Notes: generated by a model not told the origin, from the letters alone. A stretch of 35,287 bases of DNA from Saccharothrix coeruleofusca (GCF_014648515.1 NZ_BMRG01000032.1:317-35603), one strand, 5' to 3'; shown: positions 1-7,960, counted from the stretch's first letter. Numbers and translations are program-made.

Positions 1-333
1 CTGGGCGCCTCGGTGCTGCCGTTCGTGTGGAACGTCTTCCGCAGCTACCGCTACGGCGACCCGGCGGCCGTGGACGACCCGTGGGGCTTCGGCAACTCGT
101 TGGAGTGGGCCACCACGTCCCCGCCGCCCCGGCACAACTTCACCGAACTGCCGCGCATCCGCTCCGAACGGCCCGCCTTCGAGCTGCACTACCCGGAGAT
201 GGTCGAGCGGATGCGCGCCGAGGCCCACTACTCGGTGACCCGGCCGGACAAGCGGCGGGTGGCGCCGGACGAGGCGACCGAACAGGCGCTGGCACCGACG
301 GATCGGGACACGAGCACCACGAACGGGAGCTGA
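1..333 (+). CDS. ctaD: Cytochrome c oxidase subunit I, C-terminal part
   Basis: The window opens inside the gene for subunit I of the aa3-type cytochrome c oxidase, the membrane enzyme that reduces O2 and pumps protons at the end of the respiratory chain. Only the last 110 codons are present, open from base 1. The end of the last membrane helix ([11 protein letters not shown]) is followed by the cytoplasmic tail with [18 protein letters not shown]; the W-A-T-T-S-P-P block is characteristic of CtaD. The final 35 residues are charged and look poorly conserved. The stop is TGA at 331-333 and a hairpin follows 20 bases later. The family call is firm; the 5' part is outside the window. Confidence 0.95.
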   Translation: MGASVLPFVWNVFRSYRYGDPAAVDDPWGFGNSLEWATTSPPPRHNFTELPRIRSERPAFELHYPEMVERMRAEAHYSVTRPDKRRVAPDEATEQALAPTDRDTSTTNGS

Positions 334-353
334 TCCGAGGTGCCGCCGGAGAA

Positions 354-395
354 CGGGGCGGCCCACTCCCCCTTGCCCCCTCGCAGGCCGCCCCG
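354..395 (+). terminator. Hairpin terminator after ctaD
   Basis: The arms CGGGGCGGCC (354-363) and GGCCGCCCCG (386-395) pair perfectly over 10 bp with a 22-base loop, 20 bp after the ctaD stop. There is no T-tract, which is usual for high-GC actinomycetes. It is the likely end of the ctaD transcript. Confidence 0.6.
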
Positions 396-471
396 CTGGT
401 GTCGAGTGTGCGCGCCCGATCATGTAGACCTCTTGTGGGATTCTGCAATCCGCAGGTCAGGCCGATAATCC

Positions 472-520
472 CCCACCACGAGCCGAGCGTCCGGACACCC
501 TGAACCGAGCGTTCAGGCGC
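472..520 (-). repeat. Dispersed intergenic repeat, inverted copy A
   Basis: Read on the minus strand this stretch contains GAACGCTCGGTTC, then GGTGTCCGG, then a CGCTCGGCTCGTGGTGG-like tail. The same order of blocks is found on the plus strand at 1851-1900. The 13-base core is at 502-514. The copy abuts the 3' end of the downstream DUF397 gene (stop at 513-515), so the repeat overlaps the gene end. Short translated forms of this element, such as NARFRVSGR and RDSRVVGG, resemble spurious small proteins annotated many times in Saccharothrix/Actinosynnema-type genomes; that comparison is from memory. Confidence 0.55.
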
Positions 521-713
521 GATCGGCCGTAGCACGGACGAACTCCCGCCACACCCCAGCCGGGAAGACCAGATGCCCGGCAGCGGTGTTCTTCGAGTCC
601 CGCACACCCACCCCAGCACTGCCGAACCCCACCTCGACACAATTGGTGTTGCCCCCGCTGAAGCTGCTCTTGCGCCACCTGAATTCCACAACAGCACCCT
701 CCTCCACACTCAC
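513..713 (-). CDS. DUF397 protein, downstream copy
   Basis: A 66-residue protein of the DUF397 family, small partners of Xre/DUF5753 regulators in actinomycetes (the WhiJ/BldB-related systems that act in development). The whole domain is visible: WRKSSFSGGNTNCVEVGF, then VGVRDSKNTAAGHLVF and WREFV. It starts with GTG at 711-713, with AAGGG just upstream. It lies 6 bp after the upstream DUF397 gene and is in one operon with it and the Xre gene. Residues 13-55 are almost identical to the other copy, so this is a recent tandem duplication; only the ends differ. Its exact target is unknown. Confidence 0.85.
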   Translation of the reverse strand: MSVEEGAVVEFRWRKSSFSGGNTNCVEVGFGSAGVGVRDSKNTAAGHLVFPAGVWREFVRATADRA

Positions 714-719
714 AGCCCT

Positions 720-932
720 TCACCCGGCTCGGAGATCAAATCCACCGAGTTCGGTGCTGACGAACTCCCGCCACGCCCGCGCCGGGAAGACCAGATGCCC
801 GGCAGCGGTGTTCTTCGAGTCCCGCACACCCACCCCAGCGCTACCGAACCCCACCTCGACGCAGTTGGTGTTGCCATCGCTGTAGCTGCTCTTGCGCCAC
901 CTGAATTCCACGCCACACCCCTCCGCGCTCAC
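720..932 (-). CDS. DUF397 protein, upstream copy
   Basis: A 70-residue DUF397-family protein. It has WRKSSYSDGNTNCVEVGF, VGVRDSKNTAAGHLVF and WREFVSTELGG. The GTG start (930-932) overlaps the TGA of the Xre regulator gene in a GTGA junction (929-932), so translation is probably coupled and the two proteins are made together. This fits the known pairing in which the DUF397 protein works with the neighbouring Xre/DUF5753 protein. The nucleotide sequence at 760-920 closely repeats 540-700. The family call is sure; a role as antagonist or co-regulator is inferred from related systems. Confidence 0.87.
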   Translation of the reverse strand: MSAEGCGVEFRWRKSSYSDGNTNCVEVGFGSAGVGVRDSKNTAAGHLVFPARAWREFVSTELGGFDLRAG

Positions 933-1780
933 AGCCCTTCACCCAACTTGCGAATCAGGTCTACCGAGTCCCGCGCACCGTGCGCAACAGCCAGAATGCC
1001 GTTGAAAGCGGCCTTGTAAGCATTCGCGTCCGGCTTTTCCTCCAAGTAGAGGCTGTGCACCATGTGCTCGATGTGCACCAGGCTCGGCAGACCCACGAAG
1101 TCGAGGATGACGAAAGCACCTTCGACGAGCCCCGGATGCGCGCCGACACCACCGGGCACGATCCGCACCTCGATACCGGGTCGGTCGGCCAAGGCCGCCA
1201 AGTGCCTCAACTGCTCCCGCATGACATCAGGCCCGCCCACGTCCTGCCACAGCGCGGCCTCGTGCAGCAGCACGTTCAACCGAGGTCCGCCCTCCCGGCG
1301 CAACAACCCCTGCCGCGCGATCCGGGCGGCCACCCGGCGGTGCACCTCGGACCGCTCCAGCGGCAGGCCGTAGTTCTCGATCACCGCTCGGGCGTAGTCC
1401 TCGGTCTGGCACAGGCCGGGGACCAGGAAGTGCTCGTAGTTGCGGATCTCCACGGCGTGCTCCTCGAACCCCACCCACGTGGCGAGTTCGTCGTGCACGT
1501 GCAGGTCCGCCTCTTCCAGGAGGCTGGGCAGGTTCGCCTCCCGGTGGAGCTCCAGCACGGCTTCGCGCACCGGCCTGGCCACCTGGTAGATCGCCAGCAG
1601 GGCGGACAGGTCGTCCCGCCGCACCGCGCGCTCGCAGCTCTCGATGCGCGACAGGGTGCTGGACGGGATACCGAGCAACCGCTCCACGTCCTTCTGCGTC
1701 AGCCCCCTCTCACCGCGCACGCGGGCGAGTTCCAGGCAGATCCGGCGCATCTTGACGGTCAGCGGTCCGGGTTCGATCAT
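929..1780 (-). CDS. Xre-family HTH regulator with DUF5753 domain
   Basis: A 283-residue transcription regulator. Residues 10-65 form an Xre/cro-type helix-turn-helix (RGLTQKDVERLLGIPSSTLSRIE). The rest is the DUF5753 domain that accompanies this HTH in actinomycetes, with WVGFEEHAVEIRNYEHFLVPG and QTEDYARAVI in its first half and VRIVPGGVGAHPGL later. Length is usual for the family. The ATG at 1778-1780 is chosen because it leaves a normal N-terminus and has GGGG upstream; an in-frame GTG at 1807 would add nine residues. It is first in a three-gene operon with two DUF397 genes. Relatives control antibiotic production and sporulation; the target here is unknown. Confidence 0.87.
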   Translation of the reverse strand: MIEPGPLTVKMRRICLELARVRGERGLTQKDVERLLGIPSSTLSRIESCERAVRRDDLSALLAIYQVARPVREAVLELHREANLPSLLEEADLHVHDELATWVGFEEHAVEIRNYEHFLVPGLCQTEDYARAVIENYGLPLERSEVHRRVAARIARQGLLRREGGPRLNVLLHEAALWQDVGGPDVMREQLRHLAALADRPGIEVRIVPGGVGAHPGLVEGAFVILDFVGLPSLVHIEHMVHSLYLEEKPDANAYKAAFNGILAVAHGARDSVDLIRKLGEGL

Positions 1781-1850
1781 GCCGACACCCCGGCCGAGCG
1801 GGATCACGCCGCGCTATTACCCGCTCAGGCGATTCGAGCCGGGTGGAAGT

Positions 1851-1900
1851 GCGCGAACGCTCGGTTCGCGGTGTCCGGGCGCGCGACTCGCGGGTGGTGG
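1851..1900 (+). repeat. Dispersed intergenic repeat, copy B
   Basis: The plus strand carries GAACGCTCGGTTC (1855-1867), then GGTGTCCGG and a CGACTCGCGGGTGGTGG tail. It matches the minus strand at 472-520 in the same block order, so inverted copies bracket the Xre-DUF397 locus. The tail forms the left arm of the hairpin at 1887-1919. The core CGCGAAC/GTTCGCG (1852-1870) can itself fold. Confidence 0.55.
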
Positions 1901-1919
1901 GTGGGCCACCACCCGCGAG
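1887..1919 (-). terminator. Strong hairpin after the MoxR-VWA operon
   Basis: A 14-bp perfect stem (1887-1900 with 1906-1919) with a 5-base loop lies 2 bp beyond the stop codon of the VWA gene on the minus strand. It is the likely operon terminator, and it is partly built from the dispersed repeat. Confidence 0.75.
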
Positions 1920-1921
1920 GG

Positions 1922-3856
1922 TCAGCGGTGGCGGCGGGAGCGGAGGTAGTCGCTGACCACCGCCGCGCCGAGGCCGTCCTCGCCGGGGGCCACCACGCGA
2001 CCGCCGCTGCGCCGGGCGACCAGGTCCACGAAGGCGGCCAGCCTGGGGTCCTCGCCCAGCTTGAACACCGTCATGGAAGCGCCCAACCGGGTCAGCGCGT
2101 CCACCTCCGCCACGGTCTTGGCCAGCGTGCGGTCCACCGGCGGGTAGTTGAACACCGCCTCGCCGTCGGCCTCCAGGTGCGCGGTCGGCTCGCCGTCGGT
2201 GACCACCAGGACCACCGGCTGCGCGTCCGGGTGCCGCCGCACGTGCCTGCCCGCCAGCAGCAGCGCGTGGTGCAGGTTGGTCCCCTGCTCCCACACCCCC
2301 TCCAGCGCGGTCAGCTGCCCGATGTCCACCGTCTCGGCGTGCCTGCCGAAGGTGATCAGCTGCAGCGCGTCCGTGCGGAACCGGGTGCTCACCAGGTGGT
2401 GCAGCGCCAGCGCGGTGCGCTTCATCGGCACCCACCGCCCGTCCTGCACCATCGACCACGACGTGTCCACGCACAGCGCCACCGCCGCGCGCGAGCGCTG
2501 CTCGGTCTCGCTGACCTCCACGTCCACCACGTCCAGCGACACCGCGCCGCCCGCGGCCCGCAGCACCGCGTTGGACACCGTGCGGGGCACGTTCCACGGC
2601 TCGGTGTCGCCGAACCGCCACGGCCGGGTGCTGCCGATCAGCTCGCCCGCCGCGCCCGCCTGGCGGTTGTCCCGCTGCCCCTGCGCCCGCGCCGTGTCCA
2701 GCACGCCGCGCAGGGCGGTCTCCCCGAGCTGCCGCAACGCCTTCGGCGTCAGCCGCAGCGAGCCGTCCGGGGCCCGTTCGAGCAGGTTCTGCTCGCGCAG
2801 CTGGCGCTCCAGCTCGGCCAGCCGCCGCGCGTCGACCCCGGCTTCCTCGCCGAGCTGGCGCACCAGCGCCTCCAGGTCGATGTCCTCCAGCCGCGCGCCG
2901 GGGTAGGACTGGGCCAGCTGCTCGGCCAGCGCGTCCAGCTCGGCCAGGTCCGCCATCGCCTGCGCGCCCTCGCCCAGTCCCAGCGGGTTCTGGCCCCGGA
3001 AGCGGGCGGAGCCGTTCCAGTCCTCGCCGGGGCGCAGACCTTGCAGCAGCGAGTCCAGGGTGGCCAGCTGCTGCCCGACACCGGAGTCGCCGAACGCCTG
3101 CTCGCTCAGCGCGGCCAGCTCGGCGCGCTGCTGCTCGGTCATCGAGTTCATCATCCGCTGCGCGGCGGCCGAGCGGGCCGCCAGCGCGTCGATCAGCTCG
3201 TCGACCGTGCTCGGGTTCTCCGGGAAGAAGTCGCCGTGCTCGCGCATGAACTCGGCGAACCGCTGGTCGGTGTCCTCCCCCGCGGCGTGCGCGGCGAGCA
3301 GGCCGTTGAGGTCGCTGAGCATCCGCTGGATGCGCTCGACGTCGGCCCGCCCGACGTTGCTCATCGCCTCCTTCATGCCCTGGAAGCGCTGGTCCATCAG
3401 CTCGCGCCCGAGCAGGTCGCGGATCCGCTCGTAGGACTCGCGGGCCTGCGGCGAGCGCCAGTCGTACTCGGCCAGCTCGCGCACCGCGGCGGCGGTGCCC
3501 GGCGGCAGGGCGTCCAGCCGGGCCTCCCGGAACCTGGCCTCGTCGTCGGGGTCGGGGAACAGCGCCGCGCGTTCGGCCTCCAGCGCCCGCTCCAGCAGCC
3601 GCTGGACCTCCTGCAGCGTGCCGTCCAGGCGGTGGCGGCGCTGGATCGCGGCGCGCTTCTGCCACAGCCGTGAAGTCAGCTCGTCCAGCCCGCGCTGGCC
3701 GGGCAGGCCGCGGCGCAGCAGCTCGCGCAGCGCCGCGGCGGGCGAGGAGCCCTCCATGACCTCCCGGCCCAGCTCGTCCATTGCCGCGCGCAGGTCCGCG
3801 GGCGGGGCCAGCGGGTCGGGGCCGCCCGCGTAGCGGCGGTAGCGGTAACCGCTCAT
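1922..3856 (-). CDS. VWA-domain protein, partner of MoxR-like ATPase
   Basis: A 644-residue cytosolic protein. The first 450 residues are acidic, Ala/Leu/Arg-rich and helical, with no recognised domain. Residues 458-644 form a von Willebrand A domain with an intact metal site: DTSWS (DxSxS) near residue 463, the Thr in EQGTNLHHAL, and the Asp in VTDGEPT. The ATG (3854-3856) overlaps the TGA of the ATPase gene as ATGA, so the two are coupled. The pair has the layout of Rv0958-Rv0959 of Mycobacterium tuberculosis and, more broadly, of MoxR-VWA and Mg-chelatase-like systems, in which the ATPase remodels or loads metal into a client bound by the VWA protein. The client here is unknown, and no chlorophyll or cobalamin gene is nearby. 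Confidence 0.85.
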   Translation of the reverse strand: MSGYRYRRYAGGPDPLAPPADLRAAMDELGREVMEGSSPAAALRELLRRGLPGQRGLDELTSRLWQKRAAIQRRHRLDGTLQEVQRLLERALEAERAALFPDPDDEARFREARLDALPPGTAAAVRELAEYDWRSPQARESYERIRDLLGRELMDQRFQGMKEAMSNVGRADVERIQRMLSDLNGLLAAHAAGEDTDQRFAEFMREHGDFFPENPSTVDELIDALAARSAAAQRMMNSMTEQQRAELAALSEQAFGDSGVGQQLATLDSLLQGLRPGEDWNGSARFRGQNPLGLGEGAQAMADLAELDALAEQLAQSYPGARLEDIDLEALVRQLGEEAGVDARRLAELERQLREQNLLERAPDGSLRLTPKALRQLGETALRGVLDTARAQGQRDNRQAGAAGELIGSTRPWRFGDTEPWNVPRTVSNAVLRAAGGAVSLDVVDVEVSETEQRSRAAVALCVDTSWSMVQDGRWVPMKRTALALHHLVSTRFRTDALQLITFGRHAETVDIGQLTALEGVWEQGTNLHHALLLAGRHVRRHPDAQPVVLVVTDGEPTAHLEADGEAVFNYPPVDRTLAKTVAEVDALTRLGASMTVFKLGEDPRLAAFVDLVARRSGGRVVAPGEDGLGAAVVSDYLRSRRHR

Positions 3857-5238
3857 CCGTACACCGATCGGTCGTCGTCGCTGTCCTTGGCCAGCCTGCG
3901 GGTCAGGTAGAGCGATTCCAGGGCCAGCTCCACCGCCGAGGCGATCCGGCCCGCCGGGTCCTTGGGCCCCGCGCCCAGCCGGGCCGCGACCTCGTGCAGC
4001 ACCGGCACCTCGGGCAGCGCGCCCAGCAGATCGCCCGCGCGCACCCGCTCACCGGTGGCCACCGGGTGGCCGTTGGAGACCACCTCGGCCAGCGGCCGCA
4101 GGTCCAGCCCGGCGAACGCCGCGCGGGCCGTGTCGGCCACCGAGCGGCGCAGCAGGTGGGTCAGCACCTCCTGCTCGCGCCCCTCCTCGCCCGCCTCGAA
4201 CTCCAGCTTGCCGCGCAGCACCTCCGGCACCGACTCCAGGTCCACCGGCCGGGCGATGGCCGGGCGCTCCCCGGTCAGCGCCGAGCGGCGCAGCGCCGAG
4301 GCGGCCACCGTCTCCGCCGCCGCCACGGCGAACCGCGCGGACACGCCGGAGCGCTGGTCGATCGAGGACGACTCGCGCAGGTGCCGCACGAACCGGGCGA
4401 TGACCTCCAGCAGGTGGTCGCCCACCTCGGCGACCAGCTCGGCCTCCTGGCGCACCAGGTCGATCTCGGCGCCGATCTCCAGCGGGTAGTGGGTGCGGAT
4501 CTCCGCGCCGAACCGGTCCTTGAGCGGGGTGATGATCCGGCCCCGGTTGGTGTAGTCCTCCGGGTTGGCGGTGGCCACCAGCAGCACGTCCAGCGGCAGC
4601 CGCAGCGTGTAGCCGCGGATCTGGATGTCGCGCTCCTCCATGACGTTGAGCAGCGCGACCTGGATGCGCTCGGCCAGGTCGGGCAGCTCGTTGACGGCGA
4701 TGACGCCGCGGTGCGAGCGCGGCAGCAGGCCGTAGTGGATGGTCTCCGGGTCGCCCAGGCTGCGTCCCTGCGCGACCTTGACCGGGTCCACGTCGCCGAC
4801 CAGGTCGCCGACGCTGGTGTCGGGCGTGGCCAGCTTCTCGGCGAACCGCTCGTCGCGGTGCCGCCAGGCGACCGGCAGCTCGTCGCCCAGCTCGGCGGCC
4901 CGCCGCTTGGACTCCGGCGTGATGGGGTCCAGGGGGTGCTCGCCCAGCTCCGCGCCCGCGATGACCGGGGTCCACTCGTCCAGCAGGCCGACCAGCGTGC
5001 GCAGCAGGCGGGTCTTGCCCTGGCCGCGCTCGCCCAGCAGCACGACGTCGTGGCCCGCCAGCAGGGCGCGCTCCAGCTGCGGCAGCACGGTGCGGTCGAA
5101 GCCCACGATGCCCGGCCACGGGTCGCGGCCCTCGCGCAGCGCGGCCAGCAGGTTCTCCCGGATCTCGGCCTTGACGCCGCGCGGCCGGTGCCCGGCCGCG
5201 CGCAGTTCACCCGCGGTGGTGGGAAGTCCAGATGTCAC
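3853..5238 (-). CDS. MoxR / Mg-chelatase-like AAA+ ATPase
   Basis: A 461-residue AAA+ ATPase of the Mg-chelatase subunit I / MoxR group, the size of M. tuberculosis Rv0958. The Walker A motif GERGQGKT is at residues 69-76. Walker B is VIAVNELPDL near 179-188. The sensor-1 region is VATANPEDYTNRGRI, followed by PLKDRFGAEI with the arginine finger. The GTG at 5236-5238 is chosen, which gives VTSGLPTTAG; a second in-frame GTG at 5256 is possible, and neither has a clear ribosome site. It is the first gene of a two-gene operon with the VWA protein. It is probably a chaperone-like ATPase; metal insertion is not shown. Confidence 0.88.
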   Translation of the reverse strand: MTSGLPTTAGELRAAGHRPRGVKAEIRENLLAALREGRDPWPGIVGFDRTVLPQLERALLAGHDVVLLGERGQGKTRLLRTLVGLLDEWTPVIAGAELGEHPLDPITPESKRRAAELGDELPVAWRHRDERFAEKLATPDTSVGDLVGDVDPVKVAQGRSLGDPETIHYGLLPRSHRGVIAVNELPDLAERIQVALLNVMEERDIQIRGYTLRLPLDVLLVATANPEDYTNRGRIITPLKDRFGAEIRTHYPLEIGAEIDLVRQEAELVAEVGDHLLEVIARFVRHLRESSSIDQRSGVSARFAVAAAETVAASALRRSALTGERPAIARPVDLESVPEVLRGKLEFEAGEEGREQEVLTHLLRRSVADTARAAFAGLDLRPLAEVVSNGHPVATGERVRAGDLLGALPEVPVLHEVAARLGAGPKDPAGRIASAVELALESLYLTRRLAKDSDDDRSVYG

Positions 5239-5358
5239 CCCACCGAAGTTACGCACCGATCGGCGCTCGTGCGACGTGGAGCGGCTCCAGCGGGCCGCTC
5301 GGCCCGCCCGCGGCGGCTCTCTAGGATGGGACGGTTCGCATTCTCCAGGGGGAACTAC

Positions 5359-5994
5359 GTGAAGAGAACGTTCATCGCGGTCGGCGCTGCCCTGCTCGCG
5401 GTCGCCGGGTGCTCGGGGGCGCCGGACGCGCCCGTCAGCGCTCCCGCTCCCGATTACGCGGCGATGGCCAGGCCCTTGCTGCTGCCCGAGGAGGTCACCG
5501 CGGCCAAGGGCCTGGTGCGGGCGGGCGAGCCGGTCGAGGGGGTGACCGCGCTGGTCCAGTGCCCCGATCTGGCCTCGGCCGGGCAGGCGGCGGCGGGCAT
5601 CACCACGGCGTGGACCTGGTCCGGCGCCACCCAGCAGGCCAAGATCACCCAGTACGGCGTGGTCTACCGGGACGTGGCGGGCAAGGACGTGGTCAAGCAG
5701 GCCCGCGCCGCCTCGGGCTGCCACCGCGACTTCGGGTCCGTCGAGAGCGCCTTGCACATCGACGAGTACTTCTACACGCAGGAGAACCAGGGTCCGACCA
5801 AGCCGTTCGTGGACGACCGGTACGCCTACTGCCTGGTCAACTCGGTCCGCGCGCACCAGATCTGCACCGCCCTGCAGGCCAAGGGCGACCGGGTCGTCCG
5901 CATGACCATCGACATCACCGGCCCGCAGACCGACCTCGACACCATCAAGGTCAGCACGTTCGCCCAAGCCGTCACCGACCGACTGGTCGCCTGA
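5359..5994 (+). CDS. Secreted lipoprotein of unknown function
   Basis: A 211-residue lipoprotein. The signal peptide MKRTFIAVGAALLAVAGC ends in a lipobox (A-V-A-G-C), so Cys18 should be lipidated and the protein held on the outer face of the membrane. The GTG start at 5359 has a strong AGGGGGAA ribosome site at 5347-5354. The mature part starts with a short Pro/Ala spacer and is a soluble domain of about 180 residues with Cys at QCPDL, SGCHRD, AYCLV and QICTA, possibly two disulfides. It is divergent from the MoxR operon, with 120 bp between them, and convergent with the GH6 gene. I do not recognise the family; the shape recalls mycobacterial sensor-like lipoprotein domains. Confidence 0.8.
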   Translation: MKRTFIAVGAALLAVAGCSGAPDAPVSAPAPDYAAMARPLLLPEEVTAAKGLVRAGEPVEGVTALVQCPDLASAGQAAAGITTAWTWSGATQQAKITQYGVVYRDVAGKDVVKQARAASGCHRDFGSVESALHIDEYFYTQENQGPTKPFVDDRYAYCLVNSVRAHQICTALQAKGDRVVRMTIDITGPQTDLDTIKVSTFAQAVTDRLVA

Positions 5995-6016
5995 GGCAGC
6001 AGCGGCTCCGCCGACG

Positions 6017-6053
6017 CCCGCAGGCGACGCCCGTACCGGGCGCCGCCTGCGGG
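6017..6053. terminator. Bidirectional hairpin between lipoprotein and GH6 genes
   Basis: The outer arms CCCGCAGGCG (6017-6026) and CGCCTGCGGG (6044-6053) and the inner arms CGCCCG (6028-6033) and CGGGCG (6037-6042) make a 16-bp stem with one internal mismatch and a TAC loop. It lies between two convergent genes and can serve both. Confidence 0.8.
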
Positions 6054-6091
6054 AGATCACCTATCCGGTTGTTCCGTGCGCTGCACGCGAT

Positions 6092-7849
6092 CTACAGCGG
6101 CGGGTAGGCGTTGTTCATCAGCTCCTGGAACTGCGCGGAGAACCAGTGGCCCGACAGCGGCGCGTTGTCCAGAGCACCCGAGGGGTTGTTGCCGTTGCGC
6201 GGGTTGCCCTGGTACTTCGGGTCGCACATCTCGTCGAAGCCCTTGCCCTCGTCGTTCGGGATCTCCTTGCTCGCGCCGTCGGACTCACCCGGCGGCTTGA
6301 TCCAGACGTAGGCGTCGATGTTCGGCTTGGGCGAGGCCTTGGGCCGCTCGCCGAGGCCGGCACCGGACTGGTTGCACCAGTTGCCCTTCTGGATGCGCTT
6401 GTCGATCCTGGACTCGTCGACGTACTTGTCGACATCCGTCGCGCTGGACTTGCCCGTCGGCCTCTTCGAACCGCCCCAGCCGTTGCGGGAGGTGTCGATC
6501 AGCATGCCGATGTTGGAGTTGAAGCCGTTCTTCACCAGCTCCGAGCGCAGCGCCGTGGCGAAGTCGATCTCACCGTTGAAGTCGTTCCAGTCGACCCACT
6601 TGGCGTGCTCCTTGACGATCTTGCCGCCAACGCTGTCCTCGACCTTCCAGTACGGCTCCTCCAGCGCGGAGTAGTTCGCCGTGTTGGTGATGAAGCCGGC
6701 GACCTTGTCGGCGGTGGCGCCGTTGCGGCCCAGGATCGAGCCGAACAGCTTGGCCGACGCGTGGAAGTTGTCGTACTGCTCCTGGGTGTCGCCCCACCCG
6801 ATCCAGCCGTGGTGGCCCGCGTCGAGGTAGTTGTAGACGTTGGGGATGTCACCCAGCTTGCCGACGGCGTAGGAGATGCCCTCCTGGTAGTTGCCGTTGG
6901 CCTTCATGGTGTTGCAGTTGTCCGTGGCGGTCTCGCGCGGCGAGACGTTGGTTACCAGGTTCGGCAGCGAGTCGATCTCGATGACCGTGACGATGCGCAG
7001 GTTGGCGTACTTCGAGTCCGACAGAATGGCCACGATCGGGTCGATGTACTCGCTCTTGTAGCGACCGATCTCCGTCGCCTTCAGCTCGCCGTTGGAAGCC
7101 AGCGCCGCGCAGTCGCGACCGGGCAGGTTGTAGATGACGACCTGGAACACCAGCTGGCCGCCCGCCGCCTGCTCGACCGCCTCGTCGAGGTGGTCGCGCA
7201 GGCCCATGCTGCCGGTCGTGGGCGAGTCGTTGCCCTCGATCGCGCTGATGCGGTCCAGCCACACACCGGTGGGCTGGTTGGCGATCCGGGAACCGCCGGG
7301 CTCGGCGGCGGCGCGCTCGGACCACTGCGGGTTCACGTAGACCTTGGCCCCGGAGTAGGGGTTGTCCACCCTGGCGGCCGGGGTGTCACCCGGCGTCTCG
7401 CCGGGCGTCTCGACGCTGCCCGTGCAGACGGTGCCGTTGAGCCGGAACTGGGTCGGCACCGGGTTGTCGCCGCTCCAGCTGCCGTTGAAGGTGGGGCTGA
7501 TCGACGCCCCGGTGCCCACCGTCGGGCTCCAGGACGGGTTGCGGACGGTCACGCGGGTCCCGGCCTGGGAGAACGTGCCGTTCCAGCCGTGCTGGACGGT
7601 TTGCCCGGCGGCGAAGTCCCACTCCAGCGTCCAGCCACCGGAAATCGCGTCGCCGAGGTTGGTGACCGTGACGGTGGCGCTGAAGCCGCCACTCCACTGG
7701 TTGCTGATGGTGTAGTTGGCCCGACAGCCTGGTGCGGCGCTGGCGCTGGTGCCGCCGGCCACGATCGCCGTCGCGGACAGTGCCACGACCGACGTCGCCG
7801 CCAACGCCCCGCCCAGCTTGCGGGACCGGACGAACGTGCGCAGACTCAT
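6092..7849 (-). CDS. Secreted GH6 cellobiohydrolase with N-terminal CBM2
   Basis: A 585-residue exported cellulase that releases cellobiose from the non-reducing end of cellulose by inversion. The signal peptide (1-39) ends TSASA-AP. CBM2 spans 42-142 and has all three surface tryptophans (SNQWSGG, HGWNGTF, NPSWSP) and the closing Cys pair. A short Pro/Thr linker (143-160) leads to the GH6 catalytic domain (163-585). Visible active-site blocks are YNLPGRDC, VIEIDSLPN with the acid Asp, and KPPGESDG with the base Asp. Size and loop-rich sequence resemble the exo-acting Cel6B of Thermobifida fusca rather than a GH6 endoglucanase. ATG 7847-7849 has AAGGAGG six bases upstream. Two CebR boxes in its promoter predict repression relieved by cellobiose. 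Confidence 0.93.
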   Translation of the reverse strand: MSLRTFVRSRKLGGALAATSVVALSATAIVAGGTSASAAPGCRANYTISNQWSGGFSATVTVTNLGDAISGGWTLEWDFAAGQTVQHGWNGTFSQAGTRVTVRNPSWSPTVGTGASISPTFNGSWSGDNPVPTQFRLNGTVCTGSVETPGETPGDTPAARVDNPYSGAKVYVNPQWSERAAAEPGGSRIANQPTGVWLDRISAIEGNDSPTTGSMGLRDHLDEAVEQAAGGQLVFQVVIYNLPGRDCAALASNGELKATEIGRYKSEYIDPIVAILSDSKYANLRIVTVIEIDSLPNLVTNVSPRETATDNCNTMKANGNYQEGISYAVGKLGDIPNVYNYLDAGHHGWIGWGDTQEQYDNFHASAKLFGSILGRNGATADKVAGFITNTANYSALEEPYWKVEDSVGGKIVKEHAKWVDWNDFNGEIDFATALRSELVKNGFNSNIGMLIDTSRNGWGGSKRPTGKSSATDVDKYVDESRIDKRIQKGNWCNQSGAGLGERPKASPKPNIDAYVWIKPPGESDGASKEIPNDEGKGFDEMCDPKYQGNPRNGNNPSGALDNAPLSGHWFSAQFQELMNNAYPPL

Positions 7850-7879
7850 GCATCGCCTCCTTGCGAGCAAATCGTCGTC

Positions 7880-7893
7880 TGGGAACGCTCCCA
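7880..7893. promoter_or_regulatory. CebR box, start-proximal to GH6
   Basis: TGGGAACGCTCCCA, one base off the perfect CebR palindrome, lies 31 bp upstream of the GH6 start codon and 60 bp (centre to centre) from the second box. CebR is the LacI-family cellobiose-sensing repressor of cellulase genes in streptomycetes. Confidence 0.85.
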
Positions 7894-7939
7894 TTTCGTC
7901 TCTGGATCGGGGACCGACGCGAGAGCGGGGTGTCAAGAC

Positions 7940-7953
7940 TGGGAGCGCTCCCA
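7940..7953. promoter_or_regulatory. CebR box at the GH6 promoter
   Basis: TGGGAGCGCTCCCA is a perfect 14-bp palindrome identical to the Streptomyces CebR operator. It begins 7 bp downstream of the -10 element at 7961-7966, so a bound repressor would cover the transcription start. Confidence 0.93.
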
Positions 7954-7960
7954 GATCGGT

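Noticed and set aside
980-3673. An 897-codon open frame on the plus strand across the regulator and VWA genes
   Set aside because: It is antisense to two genes with clear domains. Its product is His/Arg/Gln/Pro-rich with no motif, which is the usual shadow of GC-rich coding DNA.
3781-5358. A plus-strand extension of the lipoprotein gene far upstream
   Set aside because: It runs antisense to the MoxR ATPase. The real start is GTG 5359, which has a strong ribosome site and a lipoprotein signal peptide.
5239-6060. An N-terminal extension of the MoxR ATPase on the minus strand
   Set aside because: The extra residues are antisense to the lipoprotein and show no domain; the ATPase fold begins after GTG 5238.
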